Both the position numbers and the translations under genes were made by a program. DNA of 64,000 nucleotides from Clostridium fungisolvens (GTDB taxonomy: Bacteria > Bacillota > Clostridia > Clostridiales > Clostridiaceae), in the NCBI RefSeq assembly GCF_014193895.1, contig NZ_BLZR01000001.1, positions 2,046,001 to 2,110,000 of the forward strand. The letters run 5' to 3'. The notes below the pieces were generated by a model that was not told the DNA's origin, searched no databases, and was given only the letters and a program-made list of their open reading frames with translations. Positions 52,261 to 61,470 of the stretch are shown one piece after another (the first letter of the stretch is position 1; the number at the start of each line of letters is the position of its first letter).

Positions 52261-53277
52261 TTACTTCATATTTTTTATTTCAGTTAAAGTCTTATCTAAA
52301 GATTCAATAGCAGAATTTATAGTTTTTTCATCTAATGGCTTTACTTTTACTCCTGCTTGGATCGTTCCTAAAGGAGCTTCTACTTTCTCGTATAATGGTT
52401 GGTTCTTTGCTTTAACTTCATCTTCAAAGCTACTCCAATATTTTTCTAATCTTTCAGTGTATTTAGTAACTTTTTCTTCGTTTAATGGAGAAATAAATTT
52501 TTTAATTTTAGTTAAAGCAGTTTTCATGTCTTGTGGGCCAGATGAGAGTGCAATTGATTTTTGAAGCTGTTCTAGAACTTTATCTAATTCTACAATTGAT
52601 GTATTTAGAACTTTTGCATCAAGTGGAGTTACTTTTACAGCAGCTTGAATTGTTCCTAATGGTTGTTCAATTTTTTCATAGATTGAAGGATAGTTTTCCT
52701 TTATTCCATCTTCAAATGAACTCCAATTTTTTTCTAAGCCCTCAGAAGTCTTGACTAGCTTAGTATCCTCTTTATTAGTAAGTTCACCACTAAGTTCTTT
52801 TAAAATTGATCTCATATTTTCAAGACCTATAGTAGTAGCATTTTCACTTTGTAACTTTGCTAACTGAGTATCTAGATTATCTAATGATTTATTTAAGACC
52901 TTTGTATCTAATGGTTTTATCTTGGAACCAGCATCAATAATTCCTAATGGGTCTTCAATTTTAGCGTATAAATCTAGGTATTTGTCTTTAAGATCTTCTT
53001 CGAACTTATCCTCAAAGGTTTTCCAAGAATCTTGTAACTTTGAGGAAGATTCAGCTACTTTATCTTCTTCTTTATTTGTAATTTCAGCTTTCATATTTTT
53101 AATAATATCTCTCATATCGCTTGCTGCTTTATCAACTGAAAGTTCCTGATTAGCAGTTGCAGTCACTTGAGGCTTTGGTACAGAATCTTTAGTTTGTGAT
53201 TTTTGAGCTGTGCATCCAAGTAATGCTATAGAACTTCCCAATGCAATTAATAATAATAATTTTTTTGCTGATTTCAT
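52261..53277 (-). CDS. Lipoprotein with three repeats, partner of the FTR1 permease
   Basis: A 338-residue lipoprotein (signal with lipobox LLGC, residue 22). Three repeats of about 90 residues follow, each with a helix pair and the pattern W..FED..K...LY.KIE.PLG.I.A..K..PLD. The same unit appears twice in the extracellular N-terminus of the FTR1 permease, whose gene lies 31 bp upstream in the same operon. It likely delivers or senses iron outside the cell (inference). GGAGG precedes the ATG. Confidence 0.75.
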   Translation of the reverse strand: MKSAKKLLLLIALGSSIALLGCTAQKSQTKDSVPKPQVTATANQELSVDKAASDMRDIIKNMKAEITNKEEDKVAESSSKLQDSWKTFEDKFEEDLKDKYLDLYAKIEDPLGIIDAGSKIKPLDTKVLNKSLDNLDTQLAKLQSENATTIGLENMRSILKELSGELTNKEDTKLVKTSEGLEKNWSSFEDGIKENYPSIYEKIEQPLGTIQAAVKVTPLDAKVLNTSIVELDKVLEQLQKSIALSSGPQDMKTALTKIKKFISPLNEEKVTKYTERLEKYWSSFEDEVKAKNQPLYEKVEAPLGTIQAGVKVKPLDEKTINSAIESLDKTLTEIKNMK

Positions 53278-53308
53278 AAATAAATCCTCCGTCTTTCGTT
53301 TGCTAAAT

Positions 53309-54763
53309 TTATTGTTTTTTAAATTTATTAAATAGACTTACTACTATTGCAATTACTACTAACAGTATTTGAGGTATAAATCCTTCCCAAGTAGGATATA
53401 CACCAAGAGCAGAGATTGTTGGTAGAGTATCACTTGTTGTTGCTGGCAATAAACCTGCAAGTTGAAGTCCATTAATCCCCATGCCTGTAAACTTTAATCC
53501 TAAATAGAAGACTAATAGACTAGAAACTAGGAAAAATGGCTTCATTGGAATTTTTAAACCAACTTTAATTATGAGTACTGATAGTAATATAAGAATAGCA
53601 AATCCAATCAGAATCCCTAAAAATAAAGTAGATAATTTTATAGATGAAGCCATCCCTATGTAGAATAAAACAGTTTCTGTTCCTTCTCTAAATACGGCTA
53701 GAAACGCTAAGAAGCCTAAGGAAAGTAAACTTCCATTTTTTAATGTTTTATAACTGTTATCTTTAAGTTCATTTTTACGTGATGCTATATTGGATTTACT
53801 ATGCAGCCAATAACTTACGTAAATAAGCATTACGGCCGCAAATACTCCTGTCCAGCCTGAGATTAAGAAGTTATTATTCCCAAAGGTCCCTGATGTAAAT
53901 AGAAGTTTAACTAATGTAGCTAGTACAATACTTACTATAAGACCAACGCCAACACCACCATAAACCCATACTTTCTTGCTTTCTTGACCTGATTTATTTA
54001 AAAATCCTAATAAAGCAATTACAACTAAAATGGCTTCCAGTCCTTCACGTAGGATAATAGTAATTACATCTACTATTCCATATGAAGTATCACCAGAAAG
54101 TAAGGACAGATATCCATGCATTCTATCGATTATCTTTAACGCTTTATCTTTATCAACAGGGCTTACTGTAAGATATGCCTTAACACTTACCATATCCTTT
54201 TCAGCATCGTCATAAACTTTTTTGGATTGAGTAAGAACTATGCCTTCAACATCAAGCCAAGAAGAACTGAATGTGTTCATGGTTTCAATAGCAGAAGTAA
54301 TATCACCATCTTGAATTTGATTTTTCGAGGTTTCTAAAAGACTAACTAAGTCTTTAACTGTGGCAGATTTACCTTTAGTTTTTGAATCACTATTTTTATA
54401 TCCATCTTGAAGAAATGCAGTATTTGTTTTCTCTAAATCTTCAAGTGCTGTTAGAACCTTGTCCTTTTGAATTGGGTCTTGTGTGAATAGAAAACGAACC
54501 ATGCCCATTTTTTCTTCAATATCGCCATAAGCTTGCTTTGATTGTTCTTTTACGCCATCTTCAAATTCAACCCATGTATCATTAAATTGATTATAAAGAT
54601 CTTTTCCCTTAGAAAGATCTCCAGCTTTAACGGCTTCAATAGAGCTTTCTATTAGTTTATTTCCTTTTGAAAATTCAGTCTTTGTATCAGCAGCAAATGC
54701 CTTAACAGAGAATAGTGGAAATATTAAAAATAATGATAATAATAATACAAATAATTTACGCAA
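53309..54763 (-). CDS. FTR1-family iron permease (EfeU-like) with a fused extracellular domain
   Basis: A 484-residue protein. Signal peptide (ending VKAFAAD), an extracellular region with two helical repeats (about 25-225) and a seven-helix FTR1 permease. The iron-binding REGLE motif occurs in ILREGLEAILVV and again in FREGTETVLFY. It takes up ferric or ferrous iron, often with an EfeO-like partner. TTG start behind AGGAGG. First gene of an operon with the repeat lipoprotein. Confidence 0.9.
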   Translation of the reverse strand: MRKLFVLLLSLFLIFPLFSVKAFAADTKTEFSKGNKLIESSIEAVKAGDLSKGKDLYNQFNDTWVEFEDGVKEQSKQAYGDIEEKMGMVRFLFTQDPIQKDKVLTALEDLEKTNTAFLQDGYKNSDSKTKGKSATVKDLVSLLETSKNQIQDGDITSAIETMNTFSSSWLDVEGIVLTQSKKVYDDAEKDMVSVKAYLTVSPVDKDKALKIIDRMHGYLSLLSGDTSYGIVDVITIILREGLEAILVVIALLGFLNKSGQESKKVWVYGGVGVGLIVSIVLATLVKLLFTSGTFGNNNFLISGWTGVFAAVMLIYVSYWLHSKSNIASRKNELKDNSYKTLKNGSLLSLGFLAFLAVFREGTETVLFYIGMASSIKLSTLFLGILIGFAILILLSVLIIKVGLKIPMKPFFLVSSLLVFYLGLKFTGMGINGLQLAGLLPATTSDTLPTISALGVYPTWEGFIPQILLVVIAIVVSLFNKFKKQ

Positions 54764-55174
54764 ATCTTGCGCCTCCTTTATCGTTAGTACTTTAAGTATT
54801 CACATAGAATAAATTAATTTTGTGAATTAAAAAACATGATTTAGGTAATCTTCCAGGAAGATTACATCCAGTAGCAGGTCATAATATATTGAAATTATTT
54901 TTTAAAAAGCTTGGTAAGGTACATTGATATGAAGAAAATGCGAATTGTTATCAATTAAAATACTTTTTCATTATATACTAGAATATTCTAGAGTTCAATG
55001 GTTAATTTTTAAACAATGTTATGTTGTTAAAAATGGATACTGGGATAAAAAGGTTTGTAAAGTTAGATGACTATTCAATTTTTGAAAGTGTCATATGTTG
55101 ACGTTTTCATTTTTATTTTTATTGAAGAATATTTGCTTGAGGTATGAAATAGATTTTACTAAGGAGTTGTTGTG
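54764..55174. other. Gap before the FTR1 operon and the DUF5692 gene
   Basis: It holds a 21-bp perfect palindrome (GTAATCTTCC / GGAAGATTAC, 54845-54865), the inverted pair ATTCACA/TGTGAAT next to the FTR1 start, and AATTGTTATCAATT (about 54943), which is a weak Fur-box-like site. No gene is seen. Confidence 0.4.
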
Positions 55175-55250
55175 CCAAAACTTAATTTATGTTATAAAAT
55201 CTCGGCTTCTAGGGATTTTCAGGCATGTATAAATTAATGTTTGAGTATGG
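55175..55250 (-). repeat. Imperfect palindromic element, copy 3
   Basis: Read on the minus strand it matches the elements at 23634-23832: TTAATTTATACATG, then the apical hairpin TGAAAATCCC-tagaagcc-GAGATTTTAT, then AAATTAAGTTTTGG. It lies just before the DUF5692 gene. Confidence 0.7.
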
Positions 55251-55290
55251 ATCTCTATAAAATTAAATATATATTAGGGGGGAAGGTATT

Positions 55291-56271
55291 GTGTTTGTTT
55301 TTAACTATGCAGATGGTGCGTCTGCATTAAGTGTATGGGGAGTTTGGATAATTGTTTTTATCGCACTTTTTAGCTTTAATGAGATAGCTCGTAGATGGAA
55401 ATATGTTGGATTTTTTTGTTTTATTGTCTTACCAATAGCACTTTCAATATTATGGTTTACAGTATTAAGCGATACAACTTATACAGATTGGTTTCATTTA
55501 GCAAAGGTGTATTCGTCTACAGCAGGATGCATTGGATTTTGGTGTATCAGACATGTTAAATGGAAGAATAAATCTACAGGTAAGGAATGGAGATTATCAG
55601 ATAAAAAGTGGGCATTATGTTTTCCTCCACTTATTCTTGCTATAAATATTTTGGAGGCAGTATCTCGTGATTTTCAAGTTGGTATTCAATATGCCGGAGG
55701 AGGAAGATTAGCTGATGAAGCTATGTATGTACTTGGTGGCTCCTGGAATTTCATGAATGGTGTAGCAGGTATTTTAAACATTATAACTATAACCGGTTGG
55801 CTTGGGATTTGCATAAAAAAACAGACTGATAAAGACGGAAGTAAAGATATGTTGTGGCCTGATATGCTATGGTTTTGGATAATAGCCTATGATTTGTGGA
55901 ATTTTGCTTATACCTATAACTGTCTTCCAGGACATGCATGGTATTGTGGTTTTGCTTTGCTATTGGCTCCAACAATTTGTTCCTTTACTGTTGGAAAAGG
56001 AGCATGGCTACAACATCGTGCACAAACTTTAGCAATATGGTGTATGTTTGCACAGACCTTTCCGTATTTCATTGATAAAGGAGCATTCGCTGTTTCCTCA
56101 TCTTATAATACAGTACCACTATTTGGATTTAGCTTTGCAGCGTTAGTTGCTAATATAGCAGTATTTGTTTACATGATTTATAAAGTAGTTAAGACCAAAA
56201 GAAATCCTTATCTTGGGGAGCTATATACAGATTTAAAAGAATACAAAGAAATTAAAGCACTTGCGGAATAG
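55291..56271 (+). CDS. DUF5692-like polytopic membrane protein
   Basis: A 326-residue protein with about eight to nine membrane helices and many tryptophans. I recall this pattern under DUF5692, function unknown. Conserved-looking stretches include NFMNGVAGILNI and YDLWNFAYTYNCLPGHAWY, which place Asn, Asp, Cys and His near helix ends. GTG start behind GGGGGAAGG. Apparently monocistronic. Confidence 0.7.
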   Translation: MFVFNYADGASALSVWGVWIIVFIALFSFNEIARRWKYVGFFCFIVLPIALSILWFTVLSDTTYTDWFHLAKVYSSTAGCIGFWCIRHVKWKNKSTGKEWRLSDKKWALCFPPLILAINILEAVSRDFQVGIQYAGGGRLADEAMYVLGGSWNFMNGVAGILNIITITGWLGICIKKQTDKDGSKDMLWPDMLWFWIIAYDLWNFAYTYNCLPGHAWYCGFALLLAPTICSFTVGKGAWLQHRAQTLAIWCMFAQTFPYFIDKGAFAVSSSYNTVPLFGFSFAALVANIAVFVYMIYKVVKTKRNPYLGELYTDLKEYKEIKALAE

Positions 56272-56485
56272 ATATTGTACTCATAATTAGACAAACAGAC
56301 CTTTTTGTCTATTGATATACTTTGAAAACATTTTATAATAGAATCATAAAGATAATTGGAATTATTTTACAGAAGATTACAACAATAAAATTCAAGTGAC
56401 ATTTGTTTAGCTTTTAAAATATAGCTTTAAAGAAAATTCCAAGAAAGAGAATTGAAATTGTATTAAAAGATACAAGGAAATGTAT

Positions 56486-56580
56486 AGATAAACTACTTCA
56501 TATTTAAATTTACCAAAATAAAAAATTCGTAGATTCATCGAAGTCTTTATTTTGAGTTCAAGATCTGAAGTAGTTTATCT
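56486..56580 (+). repeat. MITE-like repeat, complete copy (copy D)
   Basis: A 95-bp element bounded by AGATAAACTACTTCA and TGAAGTAGTTTATCT (15-bp perfect inverted repeats) with a central stem around TTCATCGAA. No coding capacity. The rest of the gap 56272-56757 holds only a weak stem (CAAGTTTTG/CAAAACTTG-like, 56599-56632). Confidence 0.8.
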
Positions 56581-56757
56581 GTTTAGTAGAATAGATACCC
56601 AAGTTTTGCTATACAAAACTTAGGTGATTATTCTGTTAAGTATTAATTGTATGTTAATTGGATTATATTTTGAACTGGTATATCTTAAAAGTCAATTTAT
56701 TTTATTTTTAAAATAAAATTAAAGTTAAAAAATTAAGAAAATGAGAGGGTAAATAAT

Positions 56758-57429
56758 ATGGATGCATATAAGGTTCTTGAAATTAAGAAAAGTGTTTTCG
56801 AAAATAATGACCGAGAAGCAGATTTACTTAGAGAAGAACTAAAAAAAGATGAGACTTTTTTATTAAATTTAATGTCATCTCCTGGTTCAGGCAAAACAAC
56901 CACTGTTTTAAGGACGATTGAGGCTTTGAAAGATCAAATGAAAATTGGTGTTCTAGAAGCGGATATCGATTCTGAGGTAGATGCAAATATAGTTGCCAAA
57001 ACCGGTGCAAAGGTAATACAACTACACACTGGTGGTATGTGTCATCTTGATGCTGGTATGACTAAGCAAGGACTACTAGGACTTGGAACTGAAGATGTTG
57101 ATCTTGTTATTCTAGAAAATGTGGGGAATTTGGTATGCCCAGCAGAATTTGATACTGGAGCATCAAAAAATGCAATGATTTTAAGTGTGCCAGAGGGAGA
57201 TGATAAACCTCTTAAATATCCATTAATGTTCTCTATTGTTGATGTTTTACTTATTAACAAGATAGATGCAATGGCTAATTTTGATTTTGACTTCGAGGCT
57301 GTAAAGGAGCGAGTAAGGAAATTGAACCCTAATATTAAGGTTATTCCAATTTCCGCTAAAACAGGTGAAGGAATTAAAGAGTGGGTAGTCTGGCTAAGTA
57401 CAGAAGTGAAAAATTGGCAGGCTAAATAG
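56758..57429 (+). CDS. hypB: Hydrogenase nickel incorporation GTPase HypB
   Basis: A 223-residue GTPase. The P-loop SSPGSGKTTT (about residues 40-49), LEADIDSEVDA, the metal-binding TGGMCHLDAGM and the guanine motif NKID are all seen. It lacks the N-terminal His-rich or CxxCGC extension of some HypBs. It delivers nickel to [NiFe]-hydrogenase together with HypA. It starts the group hypB - oxidoreductase - hypA; no hydrogenase subunits lie in the window. Confidence 0.93.
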   Translation: MDAYKVLEIKKSVFENNDREADLLREELKKDETFLLNLMSSPGSGKTTTVLRTIEALKDQMKIGVLEADIDSEVDANIVAKTGAKVIQLHTGGMCHLDAGMTKQGLLGLGTEDVDLVILENVGNLVCPAEFDTGASKNAMILSVPEGDDKPLKYPLMFSIVDVLLINKIDAMANFDFDFEAVKERVRKLNPNIKVIPISAKTGEGIKEWVVWLSTEVKNWQAK

Positions 57430-57464
57430 AACCTTAATAATATTTTATTTGGGAGGTAATTAAT

Positions 57465-60152
57465 ATGGTCAAGCAAAAAGTGCTTCAATTGGCAAATAAG
57501 ATTGCTGCTGGTATTACTGGCGGGATAGTAAAAGTAAAACCAACAGATCCGGAGTATAGAATTCTTGAGCCAGTTACTACAGATGAAATGGCAGAAGTAG
57601 CACTGCACTTAGAGGTACGTAAACCTAAAAGCTTAAAAGAAATTGCAGCTCTTTGTGGCAAGCCTGAAGAATATGTAGAAAAAATTCTAGATAAAATGGC
57701 TGTTGATGGCTCAATTAAATTTGAACTTGAAAATGGTGCTAAAAAATACTTCCTTGAGCTTTTCGTTCCTGGAGTAATGGAATATATGGTTGCAAATAAG
57801 GAAAATGTTGAAAAATATCCAGTAATCGCTGAATGTTTTGAAGAATATACAAGAAGATTAAGTGGCTTGATGGCGGGAAACCTTCCTGTAGGAATGGGAG
57901 TAATGAGAGTTATTCCAATCGAAAGTGCAATTGAAGGAGATACAAGAAAAGCTTCTTATGAAGAGATAGCATATCTACTTAATACCCATGAAATTTTTTC
58001 TGTTGCTGATTGTGCCTGTCGTACATCTATGAGAGTTAAGGGAGAAGGCTGTGGACATACTGTTGAGGAAATGTGCATTCAGCTAGGACCAGCTGCAGAT
58101 TACTATATTCGTACAGGAAGAGGTAGGAGTATTACAAGAGAAGAGGCTATTGCTATTTGTAAAAAAGCAGAAAAGGAAGGTTTAGTTCATCAGATACCTA
58201 ATCTTTCTGGACCGGGAAAAGCACTTGCTATTTGTAATTGCTGTGGATGTTCTTGCTTTGGATTAAGAAATACAACCCTTTTTAGAAATCCTGATTTTTC
58301 TAGATCGAACTATATTGCACAAGTGGATACAGATAAATGTGTTGCTTGCGGAGAATGTGTAGAAAATTGCCAAGCTAATGCCTTAACACTGGGGCAAAAT
58401 TTATGTACAAAGAAACCTGTTGTAGCACCTAAGGAAGTAGATACCCCATACGATACGAAATGGGGGAAGGAAAAATGGAATATAAATTATCGACACCGTA
58501 AAGTTGTTGCTGAGAGCGGAACAAGCCCATGTAAAACTGAATGTCCAGCTCACATAGCTATCCAAGGGTATATCAAGATGGCTTCTCAAGGAAGATATAG
58601 AGATGCTTTAGAACTTATAAAGAAAGAAAATCCACTTCCAGCAATTTGCGGACGTATATGCCCTAGAAAGTGTGAATCTGCTTGTACAAGAGCAGGAGTG
58701 GATGAACCACTGGCAGTAGACGAAATTAAAAAATTTGTTGCTGATCAAGACTTGAAAGCTGAACATAGGTTTGTACCAGAAAAGAAGGTACAAAGACAAG
58801 AGAAAATAGCAGTAGTAGGTGCAGGTCCAGCTGGACTTTCTTGTGCTTATTTCTTAGCAGTGGAAGGATATCAAGTAACAGTTTTTGAAAAGCAAAAAGT
58901 GCTTGGAGGTATGTTAACGCTTGGAATTCCATCCTTTAGATTAGGAAAAGAAATAGTAAACTCAGAAATAGAAGTTTTAAAAGAATTGGGCGTTGAGTTT
59001 AAGACAGGTATTGAAGTTGGTAAAGATGTTACACTAAATGGACTTAGAAACTTTGGCTATAAAGCATTTTATATGGCAATTGGTGCTCAGGGAGGCAGAA
59101 AGCTTGGACTCGAGGGTGAAGAAGCTGAAGGAGTAATAACAGGTGTGGACTTTTTGAGAAAGGTGAATCTAGGAGAAGAACTGAAAATGGAAGGTTCAGC
59201 GATTGTAATTGGTGGAGGAAACGTAGCTATTGATGTAGCTAGAACTGCTGAGAGAGTTGGAGCTTCGAAAATAGATATGTATTGTTTAGAAAGTAGAAAG
59301 GAAATGCCTGCTCTAGAGGAAGAAATTGAAGAAGCATTATCTGAAGGCATTGATATCAACAATTCTTGGGGACCAAAAGCAATTCTTCATGAGAATGGCA
59401 AGGTTATAGGTGTAGAATTTAAAAAATGTATATCTGTCTTTGATGAAAATGGAAGGTTCAATCCTAAGTTTAATGAAGAAGAAACCAAGATTGTTAAAGC
59501 AAACCATGTGTTAATTTCCGTAGGACAAGGGATAGACTGGGGGGAATTATTAAAGGATTCTAAGATTGAGTTATATCCTAATAAAACTGTAAAATCTGAT
59601 CCGCTTACCTTCCAGACTGGAGAAAAAGATGTATTTGCAGGTGGAGATGCAGTAACAGGACCTAAGTTTGCTATCGATGCTATTGCTTTAGGAAAACAAG
59701 GATCTATTTCAATCCATCGTTATGTACATGGTGATAATCTGTCCATAAGTCGAGAGAGAGAATATAATGCTTTAGATAAAGAAAACTTAAATATGGATGG
59801 TTATGATCGTCTGCCTAGACAAAGAGCACTTCATATAGATGGTAGTAAATCAAAAGAAACCTTTAAGGATTTACGTGAGACTTTTACAGAAGAGCAAATA
59901 AAGAAAGAAACAGAGAGGTGTCTTGGTTGTGGAGCTGTAGTTGTGGATCAATATCAATGTGTGGGATGTGGTGTTTGCACTACTAAATGCAAATTTGATG
60001 CAATTTCGCTTACAAGAAAATATGATAGCGCTGGAGCAGAACTCAATGAAATGAAACCTATAGTTATTAAACATGCTATAAAACGTCAAGGAAGAATTGC
60101 TGTGAAAAATGCAAAAAAATCCTTAGGATTAATTTTTTCAAAGAAAGAGTAA
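57465..60152 (+). CDS. Multidomain iron-sulfur flavoprotein oxidoreductase
   Basis: An 895-residue protein. An N-terminal winged-helix-like part (about 35-90) and a Cys-rich domain (CACRTSMRVKGEGC, CNCCGCSCFG) lead to a ferredoxin motif (CVACGECVENCQANA, about 287-301). A GltD-type part follows (CPAHIAIQGYIKMA, CGRICPRKCESAC), then an FAD site VVGAGPAGLSCAYFL and an NAD(P) site IGGGNVAIDVARTA. The C-terminus has another ferredoxin (CVGCGVCTTKCKFDA). It may move electrons between NAD(P)H and ferredoxin. Its place between hypB and hypA suggests a link to hydrogenase; the reaction is not known. Confidence 0.85.
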   Translation: MVKQKVLQLANKIAAGITGGIVKVKPTDPEYRILEPVTTDEMAEVALHLEVRKPKSLKEIAALCGKPEEYVEKILDKMAVDGSIKFELENGAKKYFLELFVPGVMEYMVANKENVEKYPVIAECFEEYTRRLSGLMAGNLPVGMGVMRVIPIESAIEGDTRKASYEEIAYLLNTHEIFSVADCACRTSMRVKGEGCGHTVEEMCIQLGPAADYYIRTGRGRSITREEAIAICKKAEKEGLVHQIPNLSGPGKALAICNCCGCSCFGLRNTTLFRNPDFSRSNYIAQVDTDKCVACGECVENCQANALTLGQNLCTKKPVVAPKEVDTPYDTKWGKEKWNINYRHRKVVAESGTSPCKTECPAHIAIQGYIKMASQGRYRDALELIKKENPLPAICGRICPRKCESACTRAGVDEPLAVDEIKKFVADQDLKAEHRFVPEKKVQRQEKIAVVGAGPAGLSCAYFLAVEGYQVTVFEKQKVLGGMLTLGIPSFRLGKEIVNSEIEVLKELGVEFKTGIEVGKDVTLNGLRNFGYKAFYMAIGAQGGRKLGLEGEEAEGVITGVDFLRKVNLGEELKMEGSAIVIGGGNVAIDVARTAERVGASKIDMYCLESRKEMPALEEEIEEALSEGIDINNSWGPKAILHENGKVIGVEFKKCISVFDENGRFNPKFNEEETKIVKANHVLISVGQGIDWGELLKDSKIELYPNKTVKSDPLTFQTGEKDVFAGGDAVTGPKFAIDAIALGKQGSISIHRYVHGDNLSISREREYNALDKENLNMDGYDRLPRQRALHIDGSKSKETFKDLRETFTEEQIKKETERCLGCGAVVVDQYQCVGCGVCTTKCKFDAISLTRKYDSAGAELNEMKPIVIKHAIKRQGRIAVKNAKKSLGLIFSKKE

Positions 60153-60166
60153 AGAGGTGAATTTTT

Positions 60167-60508
60167 TTGCATGAAGTTGGAGTTATGATTGAAGTAGTAA
60201 AAACTGTAGAAAATTTCGCAAAACAAAATGGATTAACCAAAATAGAAAAGTTGGTTATCCAAGTTGGAGAACTTTCCTCCATGATCCCAAGATATTTAGA
60301 AGCTTGTTATCCAGCAGCTGTGGAAGGAACTTTATTACAAGAGACTGAATTGAAGATTGATATATTACCTGGTAATGCTTTCTGTAAGAAATGCAATAAG
60401 GTTTTTAATCTTATCGAGAATAATAACAAGTGTCCTAAGTGTGGAGGTAGAGTATGGGAGATCTTATGTGGAAAAGAGTTTATGATTAAAGAAATTGTTG
60501 CTTGCTAA
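60167..60508 (+). CDS. hypA: Hydrogenase nickel incorporation protein HypA
   Basis: A 113-residue protein. The TTG start gives MHEVGVM, placing the nickel ligand His2 at the usual position. The zinc site has CKKCNKVF and CPKCGG. It works with HypB to insert nickel into [NiFe]-hydrogenase. AGAGGTGA lies before the start, 15 bp after the oxidoreductase. Confidence 0.94.
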   Translation: MHEVGVMIEVVKTVENFAKQNGLTKIEKLVIQVGELSSMIPRYLEACYPAAVEGTLLQETELKIDILPGNAFCKKCNKVFNLIENNNKCPKCGGRVWEILCGKEFMIKEIVAC

Positions 60509-60522
60509 AAAGGCGTTTAAAC

Positions 60523-60580
60523 CAAAAAAGGATTGAGTTATAAATTCTTAAAGAATAAAATAGCTCAATCCTTTTTTTAT
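60523..60580 (+). terminator. Terminator of the hyp group
   Basis: AAAAAGGATTGAG pairs with CTCAATCCTTTTT, then T residues. Confidence 0.85.
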
Positions 60581-60674
60581 TCAGCTATATCCTAAAAGTT
60601 GACAATAGTTATGTATTTGGATAATAATAGAATAAAATATCTTAATTGGGAAAAGAAGGCAGGAAGTGAGTCTA

Positions 60675-61391
60675 ATGTTAAAAAATCAAATAGATAAAGA
60701 AATATATATTATACCAAAACATATAGCAGTAGTTTGTGATGGAAACGGAAGATGGGCTAGAAAAAAAGGTCTTCCTCGAACATTCGGACATAGATCTGGT
60801 ACAAAACCAATTGAAAACACAATTAAAGAATGCTTCGAATTAGGTGTTGAAGTTCTTACGTTCTATGTTTTCTCTAGTGAAAATTGGAATAGATCTAATG
60901 AAGAAGTTTCTTTTTTAATGAAACTCTTCGTAGAATTTTTTGCGAAGCTACGTGGTGAGGTAGGAGAAAAAATTAATGTACGTCATATCGGTAGTAAGGA
61001 TAATCTTTCTAAGGAATTGCTAAATGAAATTGAAAAAACAGAAAAGGCATCTGAAAATAATTCGGGGTTAGTTCTAAATATAGCATTAAATTATGGTGGA
61101 CGTTTAGAAATAATAGATGCTATGCAAGAAATAATGCACGACATTAATGATGGAGCAATTAATGCTGGTGAAATAGATGAAGCGTTAATTAGCAATTATA
61201 TGTATACCTCAGGATTGCCTGACGTCGATTTAATAATAAGAACAAGTGGAGAAAAGAGGATAAGTAACTTCCTACTTTGGCAATCTGCTGAAGCAAGGCT
61301 ATGGTTTACTAATGATTTTTGGCCTGATTTTAACCACAACCATTTAATAGATGCAATTAAATACTATAATAAAATTACCAAAGAAAAATGA
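60675..61391 (+). CDS. uppS: Undecaprenyl diphosphate synthase-type cis-prenyltransferase
   Basis: About 238 residues with the cis-prenyltransferase motifs: VVCDGNGRWARKKG (catalytic Asp), TFYVFSSENW and the end with RTSGEKRISNFLLWQ and WPDF. It makes long cis-polyprenyl diphosphate for cell-wall lipid carriers. I chose ATG at 60675; the GTG at 60666 is too close to AGGA. It stands alone, not near cdsA or frr as the usual uppS, so it may be a second copy with a more specific product. Confidence 0.88.
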   Translation: MLKNQIDKEIYIIPKHIAVVCDGNGRWARKKGLPRTFGHRSGTKPIENTIKECFELGVEVLTFYVFSSENWNRSNEEVSFLMKLFVEFFAKLRGEVGEKINVRHIGSKDNLSKELLNEIEKTEKASENNSGLVLNIALNYGGRLEIIDAMQEIMHDINDGAINAGEIDEALISNYMYTSGLPDVDLIIRTSGEKRISNFLLWQSAEARLWFTNDFWPDFNHNHLIDAIKYYNKITKEK

Positions 61392-61470
61392 TAGGGAAAT
61401 TGTTTAAAATTAAAACATATAAATAGAAGCTTACATGGGTGTGAAATAATGAATTTATAGTGGGGATCAT

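Noticed and set aside
54840..54928. Short open stretch of about 28 codons reading LGNLPGRLHPVAGHN
   Set aside because: Looks coding-like but is too short, has no start or ribosome site and matches nothing I can name; part of it is the palindrome.
54927..54934. Single ATATGAAG match to the regulon repeat upstream of the FTR1 operon
   Set aside because: Only one repeat, no partner 11 bp away and no -10 at the expected 8-bp distance.
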